A stretch of DNA of 64,000 nt from contig NW_027418187.1 of the NCBI RefSeq assembly GCF_009905375.1, positions 1 to 64,000 of the forward strand, given 5' to 3'. A program made the translations under genes and the position numbers. Below the pieces are notes generated by a model. It did no database searches. It had not been told where the DNA came from and saw only the letters and a list, made by a program, of their open reading frames with translations. This stretch comes from Apium graveolens (lineage: Eukaryota; Streptophyta; Magnoliopsida; Apiales; Apiaceae). Positions 41,701-55,930 of this stretch are shown here, in pieces (position 1 is the stretch's first letter; each line of letters starts with the position of its first letter).

Positions 41701-42731
41701 ACAGGTGAATTTTATTCGACATTTTGGTTCAAATCAACCATGTAAGTCACTTTTCACCATATTAGAGTCACTTTGCACCTTATAAGAGTCACTTTCCACC
41801 ATATATACAACAATTAATATTTTAACATCATATACATTCAGTTTGACAACCTTTTACCACCTATTAATGCCACTTTCATACAAATTAATTTTATTCCACA
41901 TTTTGGCTCTAATCAACCATGTAAGTCACTTTTCACCATATTAGTCACTTTACACCCTATAAGAGTCACTTTCCCCATATATTGATACAATTAACATGTT
42001 AACATCATGTACATGCAATTAAACATCCTTTAACCACCTTTTGGTACCCCTTTCCTACAAGTCAATTTTGGGCCATATTTTGGCTCTAATCAATCATGTA
42101 AGTGACATATCACCATATTAGAGTCACTTTGCACCTTATAAGAGTCACTTGCCATCATATATTGGTACAATTAACATGTTAACATCATATACATCCAATT
42201 AGAAATCCTTTTACCACCTCTTAGTGCCACATTCATACAAGTCAATTTTGGTCCACATTTTGGTTCAAATTAACCATGTAAGTCACTTTTGACCATATTA
42301 GAGTCATTTTGCACCCTATATGAGTCACTTTCCACCATATATTTATACAATTAACATGTTAACATCATATACATCCGAATTGACATCCTTTTACCCCTCA
42401 TAATTCCACTGTCATACAGGTGAATTTTGTTCGACATTTTGGTTCAAATCAACCATGTAAGTCACTTTTCACCATATTAGAGTCACTTTGCACCTTATAA
42501 GAGTCACTTTCCACCATATATACAACAATTAACATTTTAACATCATATACATCCAGTTTGACATCCTTTTACCATCTATTAATGCCACTTTCATGCAAAT
42601 TAATTTTATTTAACATTTTGGCTCTAATCAACCATATAAGTCACTTTTCACCATATTAGAGTCACTTTGCACCCTATAAGAGTCACTTTCCCCATATATT
42701 GATACAATTAACATGTTAACATCATGTACAT
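35720..42731 (+). repeat. Satellite array, segment 7: 2.63 kb super-repeat
   Basis: A motifs at 36034, 36751, 37456, 37972, 38666, 39383, 40088, 40593, 41299, 42015 and 42732. The series 717-705-516-694 then 717-705-505 gives a 15-monomer (4+4+4+3) block with a 2632 bp period. Shared private variants confirm the copying: CACTGTCATACAGG at 36428 and 39060, GTTAATATCATG at ~37958 and ~40580, and ATCAACATGTAAG at ~37355 and ~39987. No gene seen. Confidence 0.92.
37693..37840 (+). repeat. C/D hybrid monomer, class IV (about 148 bp)
   Basis: A C head (TTCAAATTAACC, AGTCACTTTTCACCATAT) joins D at AAGAGTCACTTTCCACC, skipping one 21 bp sub-repeat. With the 12 bp boundary deletion this gives a unit of 505-516 bp (717-179-12-21 is 505). 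Other copies have their join near 40352, 48132, 51482 and 54818. The start is approximate because the boundary itself is deleted. Confidence 0.85.
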
Positions 42732-45700
42732 GCAATTAAACATCCTTTAACCACCTTTCGGTACCCCTTTCCTACAAGTCAATTTTGGGCCACATTTTGG
42801 CTCTAATCAATCATGTAAGTGACTTATCACCATATTACAGTCATTTTGCACCTTATAAGAGTCACTTGCCATCATATATTGGTACAATTAACATGTTAAC
42901 ATCATATACATCCAATTAGAGAGGCTTTTACCACATCTTGGTGCCACATTCATACAAGTCAATTTTGGTTCAAATTAACCATGTAAGTCAATTTTCACCA
43001 TATTAGAGTCATTTTGCACCCTATATGAGTCACTTTCCACCACATATTTATACAATTAATATGTTAACATCATATACATCCGAATTAGCAACCTTTTACC
43101 ACCTCTTAATTCCACTTTCATACAGGTCAATTTTGTTCCACATTTTGGTTCAAATTAACCATGTAAGTCACTTTTCACCATATTAGAGTCATTTTGCACC
43201 CTATATGAGTCATTTTCCACAATATATTTATACAATTAACATGTTAACATCATATACATCCGAATTGACATCCTTTTACCACCTCTTAATTCCACTTTCA
43301 TACAGGTGAATTTTATTCGACATTTTGGTTCAAATCAACCATGTAAGTCACTTTTCACCATATTAGAGTCACTTTGCACCTTATAAGAGTCACTTTCCAC
43401 CATATATACAACAATTAATATTTTAACATCATATACATTTAGTTTGACAACCTTTTACCACCTATTAATGCCACTTTCATACAAGTTAATTTTATTCCAC
43501 ATTTTGGCTCTAATCAACCATGTAAGTCACTTTTCACCATATTAGTCACTTTGCACCCTATAAGAGTCACTTTCCCCATATATTGATACAATTAACATGT
43601 TAACATCATGTACATGCAATTAAACATCCTTTAACCACCTTTTGGTACCCCTTTCCTACAAGTCAATTTTGAGCCATATTTTGGCTCTAATCAATCATGT
43701 AAGTGACTTATCACCATATTAGAGTCACTTTGCACCTTATAAGAGTCACTTGCCATCATATATTGGTACAATTAACATGTTAACATCATATACATCCAAT
43801 TAGAAATCCTTTTACCACATCTTAGTGCCACATTCATACAAGTCAATTTTGGTCCACATTTTGGTTCAAATTAACCATGTAAGTCACTTTTGACCATATT
43901 AGAGTCATTTTGCACCCTATATGAGTCACTTTCCACCATATATTTATACAATTAACATGTTAACATCATATACATCCGAATTGACATCCTTTTACCCTTC
44001 TTAATTCCACTGTCATACAGGTGAATTTTGTTCGACATTTTGGTTCAAATCAACCATGTAAGTCACTTTTCACCATATTAGAGTCACTTTGCACCTTATA
44101 AGAGTCAGTTTCCACCATATATACAACAATTAACATTTTAACATCATATACATCCAGTTTGACATCCTTTTACCATCTATTAATCCCACTTTCATGCAAA
44201 TTAATTTTATTCAACATTTTGGCTCTAATCAACCATATAAGTCACTTTTCACCATATTAGAGTCACTTTGCACCCTATAAGAGTCACTTTCCCCATATAT
44301 TGATACAATTAACATGTTAACATCATGTACATGCAATTAAACATCCTTTAACCACCTTTCGGTACCCCTTTCCTACAAGTCAATTTTGGGCCACATTTTG
44401 GCTCTAATCAATCATGTAAGTGACTTATCACCATATTACAGTCACTTTGCACCTTATAAGAGTCACTTGCCATCATATATTGGTACAATTAACATGTTAA
44501 CATCATATACATCCAATTAGAAAGCCTTTTACCACATCTTGGTGCCACATTCATACAAGTCAATTTTGGTTCAAATTAACCATGTAAGTCAATTTTCACC
44601 ATATTAGAGTCATTTTGCACCCTATATGAGTCACTTTCCACCACATATTTATACAATTAACATGTTAACATCATATACATCCGAATTAGCAACCTTTTAC
44701 CACCTCTTAATTCCACTTTCATACAGGTCAATTTTGTTCCACATTTTGGTTCTAATCAACCATGCAAGTCACTTTTCACCATATTAGAGTCACTTTGCAC
44801 CTTATAAGAGTCACTTTCCACCATATATACAACAATTAATATTTTAACATCATATACATTCAGTTTGACAACCTTTTACCACCTATTAATGCCACTTCAA
44901 TACAAATTAATTTTATTCCACATTTTGGCTCTAATCAACCATGTAAGTCACTTTTCACCATATTAGTCACTTTACACCCTATAAGAGTCACTTTCCCCAT
45001 ATATTGATACAATTAACATGTTAACATCATGTACATGCAATTAAACATCCTTTAACCACCTTTTGGTACCCCTTTCCTACAAGTCAATTTTGGGCCATAT
45101 TTTGGCTCTAATCAATCATGTAAGTGACATATCACCATATTAGAGTCACTTTGCACCTTATAAGAGTCACTTGCCATCATATATTGGTACAATTAACATG
45201 TTAACATCATATACATCCAATTAGAAATCCTTTTACCACCTCTTAGTGCCACATTCATACAAGTCAATTTTGGTCCACATTTTGGTTCAAATTAACCATG
45301 TAAGTCACTTTTGACCATATTAGAGTCATTTTGCACCCTATATGAGTCACTTTCCACCATATATTTATACAATTAACATGTTAACATCATATACATCCGA
45401 ATTGACATCCTTTTACCCCTCTTAATTCCACTGTCATACAGGTGAATTTTGTTCGACATTTTGGTTCAAATCAACCATGTAAGTCACTTTTCACCATATT
45501 AGAGTCACTTTGCACCTTATAAGAGTCACTTTCCACCATATATACAACAATTAACATTTTAACATCATATACATCCAGTTTGACATCCTTTTACCATCTA
45601 TTAATGCCACTTTCATGCAAATTAATTTTATTTAACATTTTGGCTCTAATCAACCATATAAGTCACTTTTCACCATATTAGAGTCACTTTGCACCCTATA

Positions 45701-48372
45701 AGAGTCACTTTCCCCATATATTGATACAATTAACATGTTAACATCATGTACATGCAATTAAACATCCTTTAACCACCTTTCGGTACCCCTTTCCTACAAG
45801 TCAATTTTGGGCCACATTTTGGCTCTAATCAATCATGTAAGTGACTTATCACCATATTACAGTCATTTTGCACCTTATAAGAGTCACTTGCCATCATATA
45901 TTGGTACAATTAACATGTTAACATCATATACATCCAATTAGAGAGGCTTTTACCACATCTTGGTGCCACATTCATACAAGTCAATTTTGGTTCAATTAAC
46001 CATGTAAGTCAATTTTCACCATATTAGAGTCATTTTGCACCCTATATGAGTCACTTTCCACCACATATTTATACAATTAATATGTTAACATCATATACAT
46101 CCGAATTAGCAACCTTTTACCACCTCTTAATTCCACTTTCATACAGGTCAATTTTGTTCCACATTTTGGTTCTAATCAACCATGCAAGTCACTTTTCACC
46201 ATATTAGAGTCACTTTGCACCTTATAAGAGTCACTTTCCACCATATATACAACAATTAATATTTTAACATCATATACATTCAGTTTGACAACCTTTTACC
46301 ACCTATTAATGCCACTTCAATACAAGTTAATTTTATTCCATATTTTGGCTCTAATCAACCATGTAAGTCACTTTTCACCATATTAGAGTCACTTTGCACC
46401 CTATAAGAGTCACTTTCCCATATATTGATTCAATTAACATGTTAACATCATGTACATGCAATTAAACATCCTTTAACCACCTTTTGGTACCCCTTTCCTA
46501 CAAGTCAATTTTGGGCCATATTTTGGCTCTAATCAATCATGTAAGTGACTTATCACCATATTAGAGTCACTTTGCACCTTATAAGAGTCACTTGCCATCA
46601 TATATTGGTACAATTAACATGTTAACATCATATACATCCAATTAGAGAGGCTTTTACCACATCTTGGTGCCACATTCATACAAGTCAATTTTGGTTCAAA
46701 TTAACCATGTAAGTCAATTTTCACCATATTAGAGTCATTTTGCACCCTATATGAGTCACTTTCCACCACATATTTATACAATTAATATGTTAACATCATA
46801 TACATCCGAATTAGCAACCTTTTACCACCTCTTAATTCCACTTTCATACAGGTCAATTTTGTTCCACATTTTGGTTCTAATCAACCATGCAAGTCACTTT
46901 TCACCATATTAGAGTCACTTTGCACCTTATAAGAGTCACTTTCCACCATATATACAACAATTAATATTTTAACATCATATACATTCAGTTTGACAACCTT
47001 TTACCACCTATTAATGCCACTTTCATACAAGTTAATTTTATTCCATATTTTAGCTCTAATCAACCATGTAAGTCACTTTTCACCATATTAGAGTCACTTT
47101 GCACCCTATAAGAGTCACTTTCCCATATATTGATACAATTAACATGTTAACATCATGTACATGCAATTAAACATCCTTTAACCACCTTTTGGTACCCCTT
47201 TCCTACAAGTCAATTTTGGGCCATATTTTGGCTCTAATCAATCATGTAAGTGACTTATCACCATATTAGAGTCACTTTGCACCTTATAAGAGTCACTTAC
47301 CATCATATATTGGTAAAATTAACATGTTAACATCATATACATCCAATTAGAAATCCTTTTACCACCTCTTAGTGCCACATTCATACAAGTCAATTTTGGT
47401 TCAAATTAACCATGTAAGTCACTTTTCACCATATTAGAGTCATTTTGCACCCTATATGAGTCACTTTCCACCACATATTTATACAATTAACATGTTAACA
47501 TCATATACATCCGAATTAGCAACCTTTTACCACCTCTTAATTCCACTTTCATACAGGTCAATTTTGTTCCACATTTTGGTTCTAATCAACCATGCAAGTC
47601 ACTTTTCACCATATTAGAGTCACTTTGCACCTTATAAGAGTCACTTTCCACCATATATACAACAATTAATATTTTAACATCATATACATTCAGTTTGACA
47701 ACCTTTTACCACCTATTAATGCGACTTTCATACAAGTTAATTTTATTCCATATTTTGGCTCTAATCAACCATGTAAGTCACTTTTCACCATATTAGAGTC
47801 ACTTTGCACCCTATAAGAGTCACTTTCCCATATATTGATACAATTAACATGTTAACATCATGTACATGCAATTAAACATCCTTTAACCACCTTTTGGTAC
47901 CCCTTTCCTACAAGTCAATTTTGGGCCATATTTTGGCTCTAATCAATCATGTAAGTGACTTATCACCATATTAGAGTCACTTTGCACCTTATAAGAGTCA
48001 CTTACCATCATATATTGGTACAATTAACATGTTAACATCATATACATCCAATTAGAAATCCTTTTACCACCTCTTAGTGCCACATTCATACAAGTCAATT
48101 TTGGTTCAAATTAACCATGTAAGTCACTTTTCACCATATAAGAGTCACTTTCCACCATATATACAACAATTAACATGTTAACATCATATACATCCAGTTT
48201 GACATCCTTTTACCACCTATTAATGCCACTTTCATACAAGTTAATTTTATTCCACATTTTGGCTCTAATCAACCATGTAAGTCACTTTTCACCATATTAG
48301 AGTCACTTTGCACCCTATAAGAGTCACTTTCCCCACATATTGATACAATTAACATGTTAACATCATGTACAT
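42732..48372 (+). repeat. Satellite array, segment 8: one pentamer then tetramers and a trimer
   Basis: A motifs at 43616, 44333, 45037, 45754, 46458, 47163, 47868 and 48373, with spacings 884, 717, 704, 717, 704, 705, 705 and 505. Three successive units near 45.9, 46.6 and 47.3 kb show step-wise sharing of variants: GAGAGGCTTTTACC in the first two, TTTCCCATATATTG in the last three. This suggests tandem duplication of single units. No gene seen. Confidence 0.9.
43138..43317 (+). repeat. Extra C monomer making a five-monomer unit
   Basis: A C monomer ending TTTTGTT is followed by another C (GGTTCAAATTAACC, GAGTCATTTTCCACAATATA) where D is expected. The order is A-B-C-C-D and the unit is 884 bp. 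The inserted C matches the C of the units near 41.6 and 49.4 kb, so the join is an out-of-register exchange between neighbouring blocks. Confidence 0.85.
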
Positions 48373-51300
48373 GCAATTAAACATCCTTTAACCACCTTTT
48401 GGTAACCCTTTCCTACAAGTCAATTTTGGGCCACATTTTGGCTCTAATCAATCATGTAAGTGACTTATCACCATATTACAGTCACTTTGCACCTTATAAG
48501 AGTCACTTGCCATCATATATCGGTACAATTAACATGTTAATATCATATACATCCAATTAGAAATCCTTTTACCACATCTTGGTGCCACATTCATACAAGT
48601 CAATTTTGGTTCAAATTAACCATGTAAGTCACTTTTCACCATATTAGAGTCATTTTGCACCCTATATGAGTCACTTTCCACCACATATTTATACAATTAA
48701 CATGTTAACATCATATACATCCGAATTAGCAACCTTTTACCACCTCTTAATTCCACTTTCATACAGGTCAATTTTGTTCCACATTTTGGTTCTATTCAAC
48801 CATGTAAGTCACTTTTCACCATATTAGAGTCATTTTGCACCTTATAAGAGTCACTTTCCACCATATATACAACAATTAATATTTTAACATCATATACATT
48901 CAGTTTGACAACCTTTTACCACCTATTAATGCCACTTTCAAACAAGTTAATTTTATTCCACATTTTGGCTCTAATCAACCATGTAAGTCACTTTTCACCA
49001 TATTAGAGACACTTTGCACCCTATAAGAGTCACTTTCCCCATATATTGATACAAATAACATGTTAACATCATGTACATGCAATTAAACATCCTTTAACCA
49101 CCTTTTGGTACCCCTTTCCTACGAGTCAATTTTGGGCCATATTTTGGTTCTAATCAATCATGTAAGTGACTTATCACCATATTAGAGTCACTTTGCACCT
49201 TATAAGAGTCACTTGCCATCATATATTGGTACAATTAACATGTTAACATCATATACATCCAATTAGAAATCCTTTTACCACCTCTTAGTTCCACATTCAT
49301 ACAAGTCAATTTTGGTCCACATTTTGGTTCAAATTAACCATGTAAGTCACTTTTCACCATATTAGAGTCATTTTGCACCCTATATGAGTCATTTTCCACA
49401 ATATATTTATACAATTAACATGTTAACATCATATACATCCGAATTGACATCCTTTTACCACCTCTTAATTCCACTTTCATACAGGTGAATTTTATTCGAC
49501 ATTTTGGTTCAAATCAACCATGTAAGTCACTTTTCACCATATTAGAGTCACTTTGCACCTTATAAGAGTCACTTTCCACCATATATACAACAATTAATAT
49601 TTTAACATCATATACATTCAGTTTGACAACCTTTTACCACCTATTAATGCCACTTTCATACAAGTTAATTTTATTCCACATTTTGGCTCTAATCAACCAT
49701 GTAAGTCACTTTTCACCATATTAGTCACTTTGCACCCTATAAGAGTCACTTTCCCCATATATTGATACAATTAACATGTTAACATCATGTACATGCAATT
49801 AAACATCCTTTAACCACCTTTTGGTACCCCTTTCCTACAAGTCAATTTTGGGCCATATTTTGGCTCAAATCAATCATGTAAGTGACTTATCACCATATTA
49901 GAGTCACTTTGCACTTTATAAGAGTCACTTGCCATCATATATTGGTACAATTAACATGTTAACATCATATACATCCAATTAGAAATCCTTTTACCACCTC
50001 TTAGTGCCACATTCATACAAGTCAATTTTGGTCCACATTTTGGTTCAAATTAACCATGTAAGTCACTTTTGACCATATTAGAGTCATTTTGCACCCTATA
50101 TGAGTCACTTTCCACCATATATTTATACAATTAACATGTTAACATCATATACATCCGAATTGAAATCCTTTTACCCCTCTTAATTCCACTGTCATACAGG
50201 TCAATTTTGTTCGACATTTTGGTTCAAATCAACCATGTAAGTCACTTTTCACCATATTAGAGTCACTTTGCACCTTATAAGAGTCACTTTCCACCATATA
50301 TACAACAATTAACATTTTAACATCATATACATCCAGTTTGACATCCTTTTACCATCTATTAATGCCACTTTCATGCAAATTAATTTTATTCAACATTTTG
50401 GCTCTAATCAACCATATAAGTCACTTTTCACCATATTAGAGTCACTTTGCACCCTATAAGAGTCACTTTCCCCATATATTGATACAATTAACATGTTAAC
50501 ATCATGTACATGCAATTAAACATCCTTTAACCACCTTTCGGTACCCCTTTCCTACAAGTCAATTTTGGGCCACATTTTGGCTCTAATCAATCATGTAAGT
50601 GACTTATCACCATATTACAGTCACTTTGCACCTTATAAGAGTCACTTGCCATCATATATTGGTACAATTAACATGTTAACATCATATACATCCAATTAGA
50701 AATCCTTTTACCACATCTTGGTGCCACATTCATACAAGTCAATTTTGGTTCAAATTAACCATGTAAGTCAATTTTCACCATATTAGAGTCATTTTGCACC
50801 CTATATGAGTCACTTTCCACCACATATTTATACAATTAACATGTTAACATCATATACATCCGAATTAGCAACCTTTTACCACCTCTTAATTCCACTTTCA
50901 TACAGGTCAATTTTGTTCCACATTTTGGTTCTAATCAACCATGCAAGTCACTTTTCACCATATTAGAGTCACTTTGCACCTTATAAGAGTCACTTTCCAC
51001 CATATATACAACAATTAATATTTTAACATCATATACATTCAGTTTGACAACCTTTTACCACCTATTAATGCCACTTTCATACAAGTTAATTTTATTCCAC
51101 ATTTTGGCTCTAATCAACCATGTAAGTCACTTTTCACCATATTAGAGTCACTTTGCACCCTATAAGAGTCACTTTCCCCATATATTGATACAATTAACAT
51201 GTTAACATCATGTACATGCAATTAAACATTCTTTAACCACCTTTTGGTACCCCTTTCCTACAAGTCAATTTTGGGCCATATTTTGGCTCTAATCAATCAT

Positions 51301-54300
51301 GTAAGTGACTTATCACCATATTAGAGTCACTTTGCACCTTATAAGAGTCACTTACCATCATATATTGGTACAATTAACATGTTAACATCATATACATCCA
51401 ATTAGAAATCCTTTTACCACCTCTTAGTGCCACATTCATACAAGTCAATTTTGGTTCAAATTAACCATGTAAGTCACTTTTCACCATATAAGAGTCACTT
51501 TCCACCATATATACAACAATTAACATGTTAACATCATATACATCCAGTTTGACATCCTTTTACCACCTATTAATGCCACTTTCATACAAGTTAAATTTAT
51601 TTCACATTTTGGCTCTCATCAACCATGTAAGTCACTTTTCACCATATTAGATTCACTTTGCACCCTATAAGAGTCACTTTCCCCACATATTGATACAATT
51701 AACATGTTAACATCATGTACATGCAATTAAACATCCTTTAACCACCTTTTGGTAACCCTTTCCTACAAGTCAATTTTGGGCCACATTTTGGCTCTAATCA
51801 AGCATGTAAGTGACTTATCACCATATTACAGTCACTTTGCACCTTATAAGAGTCACTTGCCATCATATATCGGTACAATTAACATGTTAACATCATATAC
51901 ATCCAATTAGAAATCCTTTTACCACATCTTGGTGCCACATTCATACAAGTCAATTTTGGTTCAATTAACCATGTAAGTCACTTTTCACCATATTAGCGTC
52001 ATTTTGCACCCTATATGAGTCACTTTCCACCACATATTTATACAATTAACATGTTAACATCATATACATCCGAATTAGCAACCTTTTACCACCTCTTAAT
52101 TCCACTTTCATACAGGTCAATTTTGTTCCACATTTTGGTTCTATTCAACCATGTAAGTCACTTTTCACCATATTAGAGTCACTTTGCACCTTATAAGAGT
52201 CACTTTCCACCATATATACAACAATTAATATTTTAACATCATATACATTCAGTTTGACAACCTTTTACCACCTATTAATGCCACTTTCATACAAGTTAAT
52301 TTTATTCCACATTTTGGCTCTAATCAACCATGTAAGTCACTTTTCAGCATATTAGAGACACTTTGCACCCTATAATAGTCACTTTCCCCATATATTGATA
52401 AAAATAACATGTTAACATCATGTACATGCAATTAAACATCCTTTAACCACCTTTTGGTACCCCTTTCCTACGAGTCAATTTTGGGCCATATTTTGGTTCT
52501 AATCAATCATGTAAGTGACTTATCACCATATTAGAGTCACTTTGCACCTTATAAGAGTCACTTGCCATCATATATTGGTACAATTAACATGTTAACATCA
52601 TATACATCCAATTAGAAATCCTTTTACCACCTCTTAGTTCCACATTCATACAAGTCAATTTTGGTCCACATTTTGGTTCAAATTAACCATGTAAGTCACT
52701 TTTCACCATATTAGAGTCATTTTGCACCCTATATGAGTCATTTTCCACAATATATTTATACAATTAACATGTTAACATCATATACATCCGAATTGACATC
52801 CTTTTACCACCTCTTAATTGCACTTTCATACAGGTGAATTTTATTCGACATTTTTGTTCAAATCAACCATGTAAGTCACTTTTCACCATATTAGAGTCAC
52901 TTTGCACCTTATAAGAGTCACTTTCCACCATATATACAACAATTAATATTTTAACATCATATACATTCAGTTTGACAACCTTTTACCACCTATTAATGCC
53001 ACTTTCATACAAGTTAATTTTATTCCACATTTTGGTTCTAATCAACCATGTAAGTCACTTTTCACCATATTAGTCACTTTGCACCCTATAAGAGTCACTT
53101 TCCCCATATATTGATACAATTAACATGTTAACATCATGTACATGCAATTAAACATCCTTTAACCACCTTTTGGTACCCCTCTCCTACAAGTCAATTTTGG
53201 GCCATATTTTGGCTCTAATCAATCATGTAAGTGACATATCACCATATTAGAGTCAGTTTGCACCTTACAAGAGTCACTTGCCATCATATATTGGTACAAT
53301 TAACATGTTAACATCATGTACATCCAATTAGAAATCCTTTTACCACATTCATACAAGTCAATTTTGGTCCACATTTTGGTTCAAATTAACCATGTAAGTC
53401 ACTTTTGACCATATTAGAGTCATTTTGCACCCTATATGAGTCACTTTCCACCATATATTTATACAATTAACATGTTAACATCATATACATCCGAATTGAC
53501 ATCCTTTTACCCCTCTTAATTCCACTGTCATACAGGTGAATTTTGTTCGACATTTTGGTTCAAATCAACCATGTAAGTCACTTTTCACCATATTAGAGTC
53601 ACTTTGCACCTTATAAGAGTCACTTTCCACCATATATACAACAATTAACATTTTAACATCATATACATCCAGTTTGACATCCTTTTACCATCTATTAATG
53701 CCACTTTCATGCAAATTAATTTTATTCAACATTTTGGCTCTAATCAACCATATAAGTCACTTTTCACCATATTAGAGTCACTTTGCACCCTATAAGAGTC
53801 ACTTTCCCCATATATTGATCCAATTAACATGTTAACATCATGTACATGCAATTAAACGTCCTTTAACCACCTTTCGGTACCCCTTTCCTACAAGTCAATT
53901 TTGGGCCACATTTTGGCTCTAATCAATCATGTAAGTGACTTATCACCATATTACAGTCACTTTGCACCTTATAAGAGTCACTTGCCATCATATATTGGTA
54001 CAATTAACATGTTAACATCATATACATCCAATTAGAAATCCTTTTACCACATCTTGGTGCCACATTCATACAAGTCAATTTTGGTTCAAATTAACCATGT
54101 AAGTCAATTTTCACCATATTAGAGTCATTTTGCACCCTATATGAGTCACTTTCCACCACATATTTATACAATTAACATGTTAACATCATATACATCCGAA
54201 TTAGCAACCTTTTACCACCTCTTAATTCCACTTTCATACAGGTCAATTTTGTTCCACATTTTGGTTCTAATCAACCATGCAAGTCACTTTTCACCATATT

Positions 54301-55907
54301 AGAGTCACTTTGCACCTTATAAGAGTCACTTTCCACCATATATACAACAATTAATATTTTAACATCATATACATTCAGTTTGACAACCTTTTACCACCTA
54401 TTAATGCCACTTTCATACAAGTTAATTTTATTCCACATTTTGGCTCTAATCAACCATGTAAGTCATTTTTCACCATATTAGAGTCACTTTGCGCCCTATA
54501 AGAGTCACTTTCCCCATATATTGATACAATTAACATGTTAACATCATGTACATGCAATTAAACATCCTTTAACCACCTTTTGGTACCCCTTTCCTACAAG
54601 TCAATTTTGGGCCATATTTTGGCTCTAATCAATCATGTAAGTGACTTATCACCATATTAGAGTCACTTTGCACCTTATAAGAGTCACTTACCATCATATA
54701 TTGGTACAATAAACATGTTAACATCATATACATCCAATTAGAAATCCTTTTACCACCTCTTAGTGCCACATTCATACAAGTCAATTTTGGTTCAAATTAA
54801 CCATGTAAGTCACTTTTCACCATATAAGAGTCACTTTCCACCATATATACAACAATTAACATGTTAACATCATATACATCCATTTTGACATCCTTTTACC
54901 ACCTATTAATGCCACTTTCATACAAGTTAATTTTATTCCACATTTTGGCTCTAATCAACCATGTAAGTCACTTTTCACCATATTAGAGTCACTTTGCACC
55001 CTATAAGAGTCACTTTCCCCACATATTGATACAATTAACATGTTAACATCATGTACATGCAATTAAACATCCTTTAACCACCTTTTGGTAACCCTTTCTT
55101 ACAAGTCAATTTTGGGCCACATTTTGGCTCTAATCAAGCATGTAAGTGACTTATCACCATATTACAGTCACTTTGCACCTTATAAGAGTCACTTGCCATC
55201 ATATATCGGTACAATTAACATGTTAACATCATATACATCCAATTAGAAATCCTTTTACCACATCTTGGTGCCACATTCATACAAGTCAATTTTGGTTCAA
55301 ATTAACCATGTAAGTCACTTTTCACCATATTAGCGTCATTTTGCACCCTATATGAGTCACTTTCCACCACATATTTATACAATTAACATGTTAACATCAT
55401 ATACATCCGAATTAGCAACCTTTTACCACCTCTTAATTCCACTTTCATACAGGTCAATTTTGTTCCACATTTTGGTTCTATTCAACCATGTAAGTCACTT
55501 TTCACCATATTAGAGTCACTTTGCACCTTATAAGAGTCACTTTCCACCATATATACAACAATTAATATTTTAACATCATATACATGCAGTTTGACAACCT
55601 TTTACCACCTATTAATGCCACTTTCATACAAGTTAATTTTATTCCACATTTTGGCTCTAATCAACCATGTAAGTCACTTTTCACCATATTAGAGACACTT
55701 TGCACCCTATAAGAGTCACTTTCCCCATATATTGATACAAATAACATGTTAACATCATGTACATGCAATTAAACATCCTTTAACCACCTTTTGGTACCCC
55801 TTTCCTACGAGTCAATTTTGGGCCATATTTTGGCTCTAATCAATCATGTAAGTGACTTATCACCATATTAGAGTCACTTTGCACCTTATAAGAGTCACTT
55901 GCCATCA
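48373..55907 (+). repeat. Satellite array, segment 9: 3.34 kb 19-monomer super-repeat
   Basis: A motifs at 48373, 49079, 49795, 50512, 51218, 51723, 52428, 53144, 53848, 54554, 55059 and 55765. The series 706-716-717-706-505 is followed by 705-716-704-706-505, giving periods of 3350 and 3336 bp (4+4+4+4+3 monomers). The private variant CCTACGAGTCAATT at 49131, 52470 and 55807 is spaced 3339 and 3337 bp and confirms the block. The same variant at 41341 shows that an older copy lies upstream. No gene seen. Confidence 0.92.
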
Positions 55908-55930
55908 ACCATGTAAATTAATTTTATTCC
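55901..55930 (+). repeat. Internal deletion junction with a short filler
   Basis: A B monomer breaks off at CACTTGCCATCA (55907) and continues ACCATGTAA and then ATTAATTTTATTCC, the last bases of a D monomer. The short middle piece looks like a monomer head. About 2.4 monomers are missing, giving a 285 bp spacing between A motifs at 55765 and 56050. It also ends the 3.34 kb super-repeat. Confidence 0.85.
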
